In this document: positions 8,448-14,746 of the stretch, one piece after another | Layout of the letters: each line of letters starts with the position of its first letter | Position numbering within the stretch: position 1 is the stretch's first letter | Assembly (NCBI GenBank): GCA_002321335.1 | Contig: DCMG01000101.1 | Span: 1-20,465, forward strand | Source: Bacteroidales bacterium UBA1628 | Lineage (GTDB): Bacteria > Bacteroidota > Bacteroidia > Bacteroidales > UBA932 | Reading direction: 5' to 3' | DNA length: 20,465 bases | Notes under the pieces: model-generated | The model's input: only the letters and a program-made list of their open reading frames with translations | What the model was told of the DNA's origin: nothing | Database searches by the model: none | Made by a program: the position numbers and the translations under genes

Positions 8448-8535
8448 GCCCGAATGGCGGAATTGGTAGACGCGTTGGACTCAAAATCCAATGTCCTTTA
8501 AAGACGTGCCGGTTCGAGCCCGGCTTTGGGCACCA
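8448..8535 (+). tRNA. tRNA-Leu (CAA anticodon)
   Basis: This is a class II tRNA of 88 nt with encoded CCA. The acceptor stem GCCCGAA pairs with TTTGGGC (one G-T), followed by discriminator A and CCA. The D arm contains GGTAGACG. The anticodon stem TTGGA/TCCAA encloses CTCAAAA, with the anticodon CAA at 8482-8484, which reads UUG. A long variable arm (about 8490-8506) follows, then the T arm GCCGG/CCGGC with loop TTCGAGC. The long variable arm and anticodon both fit leucine. Confidence 0.97.
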
Positions 8536-8536
8536 T

Positions 8537-8565
8537 AAAGAGGGAGGTTTTGCCTCCCTCTTTTT
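8537..8565 (+). terminator. Rho-independent terminator of tRNA-Leu
   Basis: AAAGAGGGAGG (8537-8547), a 5-nt loop TTTTG and CCTCCCTCTTT (8553-8563) form an 11-bp stem running into T residues directly after the tRNA CCA. Confidence 0.92.
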
Positions 8566-8691
8566 CGTGTCCGATTCCAGTCTCTTGACAGCCCCTGTGG
8601 GGCACGGGGAAGGCGATTCTCCATAAATCCCTTCGGTCGCTTCGCACTTCGCATGATTCCTTTATCAATATAATAATTCATCACTTTTTAC

Positions 8692-8699
8692 TATATTTG
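8692..8699 (+). promoter_or_regulatory. Candidate -7 element for pyrH-frr
   Basis: TATATTTG matches TAnnTTTG and lies 78 bp upstream of pyrH. I could not find a convincing -33 TTTG, so this is a candidate only. The rest of 8566-8777 holds a small GCCCC-TGT-GGGGC hairpin at about 8591-8603 and nothing else I can name. Confidence 0.45.
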
Positions 8700-8777
8700 T
8701 CAATGAGATGGCTCCGAGAGACGGGAATGTCGGGATGGGGCGGTCATGATTAACCATAAATGATTCTGTAAAACACT

Positions 8778-9482
8778 ATGTACAAGAGAGTTTTGCTTAA
8801 GTTGAGCGGCGAGAGCCTGGGCGGGGCTGTCGGCAAAGGACTTGATCCGGAGAGTCTGCGTAAATATTCAAAGGAGATCGCGCAGGCTGCGAAGGCGGGT
8901 TTGCAGATTGCCATTGTCAACGGCGGAGGCAACATATTCAGAGGCCTCCAGGGGCTTGACAAAGGGTTTGACCGCGTCGAAGGTGACAGGATGGGCATGC
9001 TCGCCACGGTGATAAACTCGTTGGCTCTCAGTCAGTTCATAAAGGACGAAGGGGTGAAGGCAGAAGTTTTCTCTGCAACTCCGATGGAGCCGCTTGTACG
9101 CTACTACAACCGTGACAACGCCGTCAAGGTGTTGGAGGAGGGGGGAGTGGCTCTCATCGCCGGAGGGACAGGCAGCCCGTTCTTCACGACCGATTCCGGA
9201 GCCGCGCTCAGGGCTCTTGAGATCAAGGCCGATGTCGTGCTGAAAGGAACCCGTGTCGATGGAGTCTATACGGCTGATCCAGAGAAAGATCCTTCCGCTG
9301 TCAAGTACGATGAACTGACTTTCGACGAGGCGATGGCAAAGCATCTCAAGGTTCTCGACCAGACGGCTTACGCCCTTTGCAACGATGGGAACATGCCGAT
9401 CATCGTCTTCGATGTGAACGGCGAGGGCAACCTGCTGAAGCTTGTCAACGGAGAAAAAGTCGGGACGCTTGTTCACAAATAG
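8778..9482 (+). CDS. pyrH: UMP kinase
   Basis: This 234-residue cytoplasmic bacterial UMP kinase phosphorylates UMP to UDP with ATP and belongs to the amino acid kinase family. It shows the N-terminal KLSGESLGG phosphate-binding stretch, the IVNGGGNIFRG glycine-rich loop, the UMP-site signature GDRMGMLATVINSLAL, GGTGSPFFTTDSGA, and GTRVDGVYTADP. Length matches the family (about 235-240). It is followed 114 bp downstream by frr, a pairing conserved in very many bacteria (translation and nucleotide housekeeping). The ATG at 8778 begins MYKRVLLKLSGES directly at the fold, and no upstream alternative is needed. Confidence 0.97.
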   Translation: MYKRVLLKLSGESLGGAVGKGLDPESLRKYSKEIAQAAKAGLQIAIVNGGGNIFRGLQGLDKGFDRVEGDRMGMLATVINSLALSQFIKDEGVKAEVFSATPMEPLVRYYNRDNAVKVLEEGGVALIAGGTGSPFFTTDSGAALRALEIKADVVLKGTRVDGVYTADPEKDPSAVKYDELTFDEAMAKHLKVLDQTAYALCNDGNMPIIVFDVNGEGNLLKLVNGEKVGTLVHK

Positions 9483-9484
9483 CA

Positions 9485-9519
9485 GCCTGTCCAGGAAGAA
9501 CAGTAACCTATGGACAGGC
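9485..9519 (+). promoter_or_regulatory. Stem-loop directly after pyrH
   Basis: GCCTGTCCA (9485-9493) and TGGACAGGC (9511-9519) form a perfect 9-bp stem with a 17-nt loop, 2 nt after the pyrH stop. No strong T-tract follows, so it may be an mRNA-stability or weak termination element rather than a full terminator between pyrH and frr. Confidence 0.5.
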
Positions 9520-9596
9520 CGGCTGCAATTTTCTGGAGTGGCGACTTTTTGGTAAAAAACAGATTTTTATTAAGATATCAATTAACACAATACATT

Positions 9597-10166
9597 ATGC
9601 TTACAGACAAAGCGAAAGAAATCATCAGCGGAGTGAAGACCAAAATGGAAGACTCTGTGCTGTTCCTTGAGGAAGACCTCAAGACCTACCGTGTCGGAAA
9701 GGCCAATCCGTCCATCCTCAACAATGTGACTGTGGATTATTACGGAACTCCGACCCCAGTCCCTCAGGTGGCTTCGGTCACGGTTCCTGACGCAAGGACC
9801 ATCGCCATCCAGCCGTGGGAGAAGAGCATGATTCCTGTGATTGAGAAGGCGATTATCAACGCCAACCTCGGTTTCACCCCTTCGAACAACGGTGAGGTCA
9901 TCCGCTGCCCTGTTCCGCCTCTCACCGAGGAAAGGCGCAAGGAACTCATCAAGAAGGCGAAGGCCACAGGCGAGAACATCAAGGTGGCTGTGCGCAATGC
10001 CCGCCGCGACGGAGTGGACGCTTTGAAGAAGGCTGAAAAGGCCGGCGAGTTCTCCGAGGACGTGCGTAAAGAGGGCGAGGATGAAATCCAGAAGGTCACC
10101 GACGCCAAGGTGAAGGCCATAGACGAACTCGTTTCTGCGAAAGAGAAGGAGATATTGACCGTATAA
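9597..10166 (+). CDS. frr: Ribosome recycling factor
   Basis: This 189-residue protein releases the post-termination 70S complex together with EF-G. It is recognised by the whole-length pattern: an N-terminal helix (MLTDKAKEIISGVKTKMEDS), the hinge and beta domain (ANPSILNNVTVDYYGTPTPV, VPDARTIAIQPWEKSM), NLGFTPSNNGEVIRCPVPPLTEERR, and the basic VAVRNARRDGVDALKKAEK helix. The ATG at 9597 is chosen over an in-frame ATG at 9510. The extra 29 residues have no counterpart in the family and would overlap the stem-loop after pyrH. The length fits the usual 185-187 residues. Confidence 0.97.
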   Translation: MLTDKAKEIISGVKTKMEDSVLFLEEDLKTYRVGKANPSILNNVTVDYYGTPTPVPQVASVTVPDARTIAIQPWEKSMIPVIEKAIINANLGFTPSNNGEVIRCPVPPLTEERRKELIKKAKATGENIKVAVRNARRDGVDALKKAEKAGEFSEDVRKEGEDEIQKVTDAKVKAIDELVSAKEKEILTV

Positions 10167-10254
10167 TGAATGTCTTGGAATGCTGTTGGTGAATATTCAC
10201 CCGCTGCCCAGGCATATTCATTAAATTTTTAGGAACATTTTCTCTTGAATTTAC

Positions 10255-10262
10255 TATCTTTG
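10255..10262 (+). promoter_or_regulatory. -7 element for the aromatic amino acid operon leader
   Basis: TATCTTTG is a perfect TAnnTTTG match. Upstream, a T-run with TTTTAGG (10227-10233) sits near the -33 position with slightly long spacing. The predicted transcription start is only about 4 nt before the first leader ATG (10270), so the leader peptide mRNA would be nearly leaderless. Confidence 0.7.
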
Positions 10263-10269
10263 CATCGTT

Positions 10270-10329
10270 ATGATGATGAGCACACGATTTTATTCATTCG
10301 GATTTTATTTCTTTTACCGCGGCAGGTAG
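10270..10329 (+). CDS. Phe/Tyr-rich leader peptide of the pheA operon
   Basis: This short reading frame reads MMMSTRFYSFGFYFFYRGR and ends at TAG 10327-10329. Five Phe and three Tyr codons fall within the ten codons at 10288-10317, directly before the genes for Phe and Tyr synthesis. Three consecutive ATG codons (10270, 10273, 10276) are all in frame. No other role is needed: the composition is that of an attenuation leader, where ribosome stalling at Phe or Tyr codons reports charged tRNA supply. The frame sits between a TAnnTTTG promoter and a rho-independent terminator that precedes pheA. Confidence 0.88.
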   Translation: MMMSTRFYSFGFYFFYRGR

Positions 10330-10332
10330 AGG

Positions 10333-10393
10333 ACCGGACGAGCGTGTGCAGGGATATTCAGAAAAAAGATAGATGAATATACGGCTGTCCGGT
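10333..10393 (+). promoter_or_regulatory. Antiterminator of the Phe/Tyr attenuator
   Basis: ACCGGAC (10333-10339) is complementary to GTCCGGT (10387-10393), and after one bulged G, AGC (10341-10343) pairs with GCT (10384-10386). This pairing consumes the left arm of the terminator. Between the strands, ATATTCA (10354-10360) and TGAATAT (10374-10380) form a 7-bp hairpin that would bring them together. A protector pairing is also present: GCACACG (10280-10286), inside the leader frame, is complementary to CGTGTGC (10343-10349). A ribosome at the leader stop would cover the first antiterminator strand, while one stalled at the Phe/Tyr codons would leave it free. Confidence 0.8.
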
Positions 10394-10415
10394 GCTTTTC
10401 CGGGCAGCCTTTTTT
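10383..10415 (+). terminator. Rho-independent attenuator terminator before pheA
   Basis: GGCTGTCCGG (10383-10392), a 7-nt loop TGCTTTT and CCGGGCAGCC (10400-10409) make a 10-bp stem with one G-U, followed by six T (10410-10415). It ends 19 nt before the pheA ATG, so it can only act on transcripts begun at the leader promoter. Confidence 0.92.
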
Positions 10416-10434
10416 ATAAACGAACAAGACAAAC

Positions 10435-11268
10435 ATGACAAAAGTCGCGATACAAGGCTATCGAGGTTGCTTCCATGAGCAGGCTGCGAGGGAGTTTTAC
10501 TCCGCGAGAGGGAAGGAGATTTCCATAGTGGAATGTCCGACCTTCGAAGGGCTGTTCAAGGCTGTGGATTCCGGTGAGGCTCAGGCTGCCGTGATGGCCA
10601 TCGAGAACACGATTTCAGGAGGACTTATCCCCAATTTCGAACTCTTGAGATCCCACTCCTACAAGATCAAAGGCGAGGTGTACATCCCCATACATCAGAA
10701 CCTTATGGCACTGCCGGGGCAGGACATCCACGACATCAAGGAGGTGCGGACGCACTACATGGCCATCAACCAGACCCGTCAGTTCTTCGAACGCAACTGC
10801 CCGTGGATCACGATGGTGGAGTCTGAGGACACGGCTAAAAGCGCTATAGACATCGCCTCAGAAGGATTGAAAGGAGTCGGGGCGGTCGCCTCGGAACTGG
10901 CGGCTGAGCAGAATGGTCTGGAGATTCTGGCTCGCAGCATAGAGACTTACAAACAGAATTTCACCCGCTTCTTGATTTTGGACGATGCCCTGACGGTTCC
11001 CCGCCGCGAAATCAACAAGGCATCGCTATGCTTTACCCTGCCTCACAAGCCGGGCTCTCTGGCTCAGGTGCTTACGATTCTCTCGTTCTACGAGATGAAC
11101 CTCACAAGAATCCAATCCCTGCCGATTCCAGGTCAAGAGTGGCAGTACTTCTTCTATGCGGACATCAAGTTCGCGACCTATGGCCGTTACCGTCAGGCCT
11201 TGAGGGCGGTAAGACCCCTGATGGAGGGACTTAACATTTTAGGCGAATATAAATCTTCAATATCATGA
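10435..11268 (+). CDS. pheA: Prephenate dehydratase with C-terminal ACT domain
   Basis: This 277-residue cytoplasmic enzyme converts prephenate to phenylpyruvate in Phe synthesis. Its PDT domain spans residues 1-185, with IQGYRGCFHEQAA (6-18), VMAIENTISGGL (53-64) and the catalytic-site motif NFTRF (175-179). An ACT domain follows (about 195-275). There is no N-terminal chorismate mutase, so it is a monofunctional PDT; the mutase sits at the end of this operon on the DAHP synthase. The ACT Phe-binding motif, classically ESRP, reads IQSLP here. THYMAINQ replaces the usual SHPxAL sequence, so feedback properties may differ from the E. coli P-protein. It is the first gene after the attenuator and overlaps the aminotransferase by ATGA. 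Confidence 0.95.
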   Translation: MTKVAIQGYRGCFHEQAAREFYSARGKEISIVECPTFEGLFKAVDSGEAQAAVMAIENTISGGLIPNFELLRSHSYKIKGEVYIPIHQNLMALPGQDIHDIKEVRTHYMAINQTRQFFERNCPWITMVESEDTAKSAIDIASEGLKGVGAVASELAAEQNGLEILARSIETYKQNFTRFLILDDALTVPRREINKASLCFTLPHKPGSLAQVLTILSFYEMNLTRIQSLPIPGQEWQYFFYADIKFATYGRYRQALRAVRPLMEGLNILGEYKSSIS

Positions 11269-12467
11269 TCATTGAACCTGCAAAAAGGACATTGTCTGTC
11301 AAGGAGTATTACTTCTCCCGTAAACAGAAGGAGTTAGATGCACTGAATGCTGAGCGCGCGGCGCGTGGTGAGGACAAAATCATCAGTTTGGGAATAGGCG
11401 CTCCTGACGGGATGCCTCCTAAAGATGCAATTGACGCTTTGGTCGAGGCGGCTCCGAAGCCGGGGAATCACGTGTACCAGAGTTACAAAGGGCTTCCTGA
11501 GTTGCGTCAGGCGTTTGCTGACTGGTACTCACGCTATTACGGTGTGACTCTGAATCCAGACGGAGGCATCCAACCGCTTGTCGGATCCAAGGAAGGAATC
11601 TTTCTGATTTCGATGACATTTGTGAATCCGGGCGACAAGGTCCTGATTCCGGACCCAGGCTATCCGACCTACACCTCATCTTCAATGTTGGCGGGAGCGA
11701 AGATTGTCACTTACGATCTGAAAGAGGAGAATCATTGGTGGCCTGATTTCGATGCCCTTGAGAAGATGGACCTGGAAGGAGTGAAGGTGATGTGGACGAA
11801 TTATCCGAATATGCCGACCGGAGCGAAGGCCACACCTGAGCTTTACCAAAGGTTGGTGGATTTCGGGTTAAAGCATAAGATCTTGATTGTGAATGACAAT
11901 CCATATTCATTCATCCTTTGTGGGAAGCCGGTTTCCATCCTGGCCGCAAAAGGGGCCGAGAAGTGCTGTCTGGAGCTGAACTCGCTGAGCAAGTCGCACA
12001 ACATGAGTGGTTGGCGAATCGGGATGGTCGGTGGAGATCCGGAGATGATCACTGAGATTTTGAAGGTTAAGAGCCAGATGGACTCCGGAATGTTCAAGCC
12101 GTTGCAGCTTGCGGGAATAGAGGCGCTGAACCAGAGTCCGGAGTGGTTCGAGGAACTGAACTCTGAATATGTCCGCAGACGTGTTGCGGCAGGTCGGATC
12201 TTTGACACTCTCGGAGTGACTTATGACCACGACACTGCCGGGTTGTTCCTTTGGGGACGTGTGCCGTCCAAGTACGCTGAGAGCGGAATGACTGCCGGAG
12301 AGTTGATTTCAGAACGCGTTCTGCATCAAGCGGGTGTGTTCATCACTCCGGGATTCATATTCGGAAAGAACGGCGACAATTACATCCGCGTTTCACTTTG
12401 CGCGAAGCCGGAAGTACTTGATCGTGCTAACAAAAAAATAGATGAAGTTATTGATAAGATCATTTAG
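11265..12467 (+). CDS. Class I/II PLP aminotransferase, probably aromatic amino acid
   Basis: This 400-residue PLP-dependent aminotransferase has the Schiff-base Lys243 in LNSLSKSHNMSGWRIG, NMPTG at 182-186 (classical NPTG-type site), DNPYS (211-215) and a C-terminal IRVSLC with the carboxylate-binding Arg. The family is broad (aspartate, aromatic, LL-diaminopimelate aminotransferases). Placement between pheA and tyrA, with the start codon overlapping the pheA stop, argues that it aminates phenylpyruvate and 4-hydroxyphenylpyruvate to Phe and Tyr. That specificity is inferred from context only. A repeat cluster of about 120 bp separates it from tyrA. Confidence 0.9.
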   Translation: MIIEPAKRTLSVKEYYFSRKQKELDALNAERAARGEDKIISLGIGAPDGMPPKDAIDALVEAAPKPGNHVYQSYKGLPELRQAFADWYSRYYGVTLNPDGGIQPLVGSKEGIFLISMTFVNPGDKVLIPDPGYPTYTSSSMLAGAKIVTYDLKEENHWWPDFDALEKMDLEGVKVMWTNYPNMPTGAKATPELYQRLVDFGLKHKILIVNDNPYSFILCGKPVSILAAKGAEKCCLELNSLSKSHNMSGWRIGMVGGDPEMITEILKVKSQMDSGMFKPLQLAGIEALNQSPEWFEELNSEYVRRRVAAGRIFDTLGVTYDHDTAGLFLWGRVPSKYAESGMTAGELISERVLHQAGVFITPGFIFGKNGDNYIRVSLCAKPEVLDRANKKIDEVIDKII

Positions 12468-12470
12468 ACG

Positions 12471-12592
12471 GGGGCACTTCGATTCGGGCACTTCGGCAAA
12501 GTCACTTCGATAAGGTCACTTCGACAAGCTCAGTGACCGGAGTTATTTGCTCAGTGACCGAATCGAACGGTTGCTGAGCCTGTCGAAGCACC
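12471..12592. repeat. REP-like hairpin cluster inside the aromatic operon
   Basis: The cluster begins with degenerate units of about 14 bp (GGGCACTTCG..., GTCACTTCGATAAG) at 12472-12513. Next comes a full hairpin: GGTCACT (12514-12520), loop TCGACAAGCTC, AGTGACC (12532-12538). An inverted second copy follows at 12568-12592, with the stem altered to TGCT/AGCA around GAGCCTGTCGA. The two copies face each other and could fold into one larger structure. The cluster occupies nearly the whole 149-bp gap between the aminotransferase and tyrA. It is the same family as 4189-4233 and 14672-14696. Confidence 0.85.
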
Positions 12593-12616
12593 AAAGCTGT
12601 AAAATGTAATAAAAGT

Positions 12617-13471
12617 ATGATAGTAGGAGTAATAGGTCTTGGATTGATCGGCGGATCAATGGCCATCGACTTGAAACGCAGAGGCTTTGCCCGGATGGTT
12701 CTCGGAGTCGAGGCTGATCCCGTGAACGCCGCCGCTGCCGAAAAGATGGAACTGGTCGATGAGATTGTTCCTTTTGAGGAGTGTGTCCGCAGATGTGACA
12801 TCACGGTGATTGCGATCCCGGTCGGAGCGGCGGTGAAGATGCTGCCGCAGGTGCTTGACATATTCAAAGAAGAAGGAAACGTGAAGAAGATCGTGATTGA
12901 CACATGCTCCACTAAGAGCAACATTGTCCGCGCGGCGCATTACCATCCACTCCGCGGTCGCTTTGTCGCGACGCACCCGATGGCCGGAACTGAATATTCA
13001 GGACCTTGGGCCGCAATGCCGAACCTCTTCGATGGCCGCGCCTGCATATTCGCAAATGCTGAAGATTCTGATCCGCAGGCGTTGAAAGTCGTTGAGGAAT
13101 TGTATGATGCGCTGAACATGCGTCCGCTTTTCATGAATGCTGACAGCCATGACGTGCACACAGCCTATGTCTCGCACATCTCGCACGTCACTTCCTTCGC
13201 GCTGGCACTTACGGTTCTTGAGAAGGAAAAGGATGAGAAGCACATTTTTGACCTGGCATCGGGAGGTTTTTCGTCGACCGTCCGGTTGGCGAAGAGTTCC
13301 GCCGAGATGTGGACTCCGATCCTGAACCAGAACCGGGACAATGTGCTGCACGTCATTGATACCTACCTCGAGAAAATGAGACTATTCCGCGACGCGATCG
13401 CGGACTACGACAACGATCGCATCACCGAACTCATTCATGAAGCTAACAGGATTAAAAAGATTTTGAGATAG
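12617..13471 (+). CDS. tyrA: Prephenate dehydrogenase
   Basis: This 284-residue cytoplasmic enzyme oxidatively decarboxylates prephenate to 4-hydroxyphenylpyruvate for Tyr synthesis. It has an N-terminal Rossmann fold with GLGLIGGS (7-14) and Glu32 at the end of beta-2, which suggests NAD rather than NADP (inference). THPMAGTEYSGP (119-130) holds the catalytic His120, and AYVSHISHV with a helical C-terminal dimerisation domain follows. Neither a chorismate mutase nor a C-terminal ACT domain is fused. It lies after the repeat cluster and is followed by the DAHP synthase start after 2 bp, so translation of the two is probably coupled. Confidence 0.95.
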   Translation: MIVGVIGLGLIGGSMAIDLKRRGFARMVLGVEADPVNAAAAEKMELVDEIVPFEECVRRCDITVIAIPVGAAVKMLPQVLDIFKEEGNVKKIVIDTCSTKSNIVRAAHYHPLRGRFVATHPMAGTEYSGPWAAMPNLFDGRACIFANAEDSDPQALKVVEELYDALNMRPLFMNADSHDVHTAYVSHISHVTSFALALTVLEKEKDEKHIFDLASGGFSSTVRLAKSSAEMWTPILNQNRDNVLHVIDTYLEKMRLFRDAIADYDNDRITELIHEANRIKKILR

Positions 13472-13473
13472 TT

Positions 13474-14565
13474 ATGGAACGTACACTTGACATCATCCCC
13501 GTCTCAGAGTGGGGATTCTTCGACGAGAGCATTCCCCCTCTTGTCATCGCAGGTCCTTGCAGCGCCGAATCCGAACTGCAGGTCATGATGACCGCCAAAG
13601 GTCTGCACGAATTTGGCATTCATGTTTTTAGGGCTGGAATATGGAAGCCTCGCACTCACCCAGGATCCTTCGAGGGTGTCGGCACTCCCGGTCTGAGATG
13701 GCTCCAGAAAGTGAAGAATGAATATGGAATGAAGGTCTGCACGGAGGTAGCCAATGAGAAGCATGTCTATGAGTGCCTGAAGTATGGCATCGACATGGTC
13801 TGGATCGGAGCCCGCACGACGGCCAATCCTTTCCTTGTGCAGGAAATCGCCGAGGCGTTGAGGGATACAGAGATTCCTGTTTTGGTGAAGAATCCGGTCA
13901 ACCCGGACATCGACCTCTGGGTCGGGGCTCTTGAGAGGCTTAACCGTGTGGGCATCAGGAAACTGGGCGTTATACACCGCGGTTTCTCCACCTCGGAGAA
14001 GATTCCGTACAGGAACCTTCCGGGCTGGCAGATGGCAGTTGAGCTTCGCACCCGTTATCCTAAGCTTCCGTTCTTTGCTGATCCGAGCCACATGGGCGGC
14101 TCCAGGCAGTATCTCAAGGAATTGTCACAGAGGGCGATGGACCTGGGACTTGACGGGTTGATGATCGAGTCCCATTGCGATCCTTCGTGCGCCCTGAGCG
14201 ATGCCAAGCAGCAGTTGGTCCCGTCTGATCTTAAGAATCTCCTTGAGAGCCTTACTGTCCGCCAGAAGGTCACCAATGACAAGGAATATAATGAAGGCAT
14301 CGAGCAGCTTCGCTCGCAGATTGACGTGATCGACGAGAATCTTCTGATGGCTCTTGGCTCCAGAATGGAGATATCCCGCAAGATTGGCGAGTTCAAGAAG
14401 GCTCACAACATCGCCATCGTCCAGGCCTCCCGCTGGGACAGCATCCTATCCTCGATGATTGAGAAAGGCAAGGACTACGGCCTCTCCGAAGACTTCGTCA
14501 CCGCCTTCTTCACCGCCATCCACGAGGCCTCCGTCGCAGAGCAGAACAAAATTCTGGAAGGGTAG
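13474..14565 (+). CDS. DAHP synthase (class I-beta) fused to C-terminal chorismate mutase
   Basis: This 363-residue bifunctional enzyme catalyses the first shikimate step (PEP plus erythrose-4-phosphate to DAHP) and chorismate to prephenate. The KDO8P-synthase-like DAHPS domain spans 1-260, with GPCSAES (27-33, metal-ligand Cys29), KPRTHPGSFEG (58-68), GARTTANPF, LGVIHRGF and DPSHMGGS (203-210). An AroQ-type chorismate mutase spans about 271-363 (LRSQIDVIDENLL, SRMEISRKIGEFK, R320). The same architecture is known from Bacteroidota, where the C-terminal mutase domain confers prephenate feedback on the synthase; that is family knowledge, not tested here. As last gene of the operon it provides both the entry step and the branch-point mutase for pheA and tyrA. 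Confidence 0.95.
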   Translation: MERTLDIIPVSEWGFFDESIPPLVIAGPCSAESELQVMMTAKGLHEFGIHVFRAGIWKPRTHPGSFEGVGTPGLRWLQKVKNEYGMKVCTEVANEKHVYECLKYGIDMVWIGARTTANPFLVQEIAEALRDTEIPVLVKNPVNPDIDLWVGALERLNRVGIRKLGVIHRGFSTSEKIPYRNLPGWQMAVELRTRYPKLPFFADPSHMGGSRQYLKELSQRAMDLGLDGLMIESHCDPSCALSDAKQQLVPSDLKNLLESLTVRQKVTNDKEYNEGIEQLRSQIDVIDENLLMALGSRMEISRKIGEFKKAHNIAIVQASRWDSILSSMIEKGKDYGLSEDFVTAFFTAIHEASVAEQNKILEG

Positions 14566-14585
14566 GTGTTACCGCTGATGAGGCG

Positions 14586-14650
14586 AAAGGGAAACCCCTA
14601 TGGCGAATTTTGCACGTTACCAAAATTCGCCATAGGGGTTTCCCTTTCTT
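14586..14650. terminator. 27-bp perfect inverted repeat, probable bidirectional terminator
   Basis: The left arm 14586-14612 (begins AAAGGGAAACCCC) and the right arm 14621-14647 (ends GGGGTTTCCCTTT) are perfect reverse complements over 27 bp with an 8-nt loop CACGTTAC. It lies 20 bp after the DAHP synthase-mutase stop, in the convergent gap with the ATPase gene. Arms start with A-runs and end with T-runs, so it could terminate from both sides. It is much longer than a usual terminator stem. Confidence 0.8.
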
Positions 14651-14671
14651 GTTCCCTGTCACTGAGTCGTT

Positions 14672-14696
14672 GGTCACTGAGCTTGTCGAAGTGATC
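14672..14696. repeat. REP-like hairpin repeat
   Basis: GGTCACT, loop GAGCTTGTCGA and AGTGATC form a 7-bp stem with one G-T. Degenerate half copies flank it (CTGTCACTGAG at 14656-14666; TGTCGAAG at 14699-14706 and 14718-14725). It belongs to the same family as the repeats in the esterase gene and upstream of tyrA. It sits between the operon terminator and the end of the convergent ATPase gene. Confidence 0.75.
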
Positions 14697-14746
14697 CTGT
14701 CGAAGTTAGTCTGTCAGTGTCGAAGAGAGCCTGCCAGCTAATCCTC

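Noticed and set aside
12471..12540. CRISPR-like array of short repeats before tyrA.
   Set aside because: Units are about 14 bp, degenerate and without unique spacers of regular length. They belong to the hairpin repeat family, and no cas genes are present.
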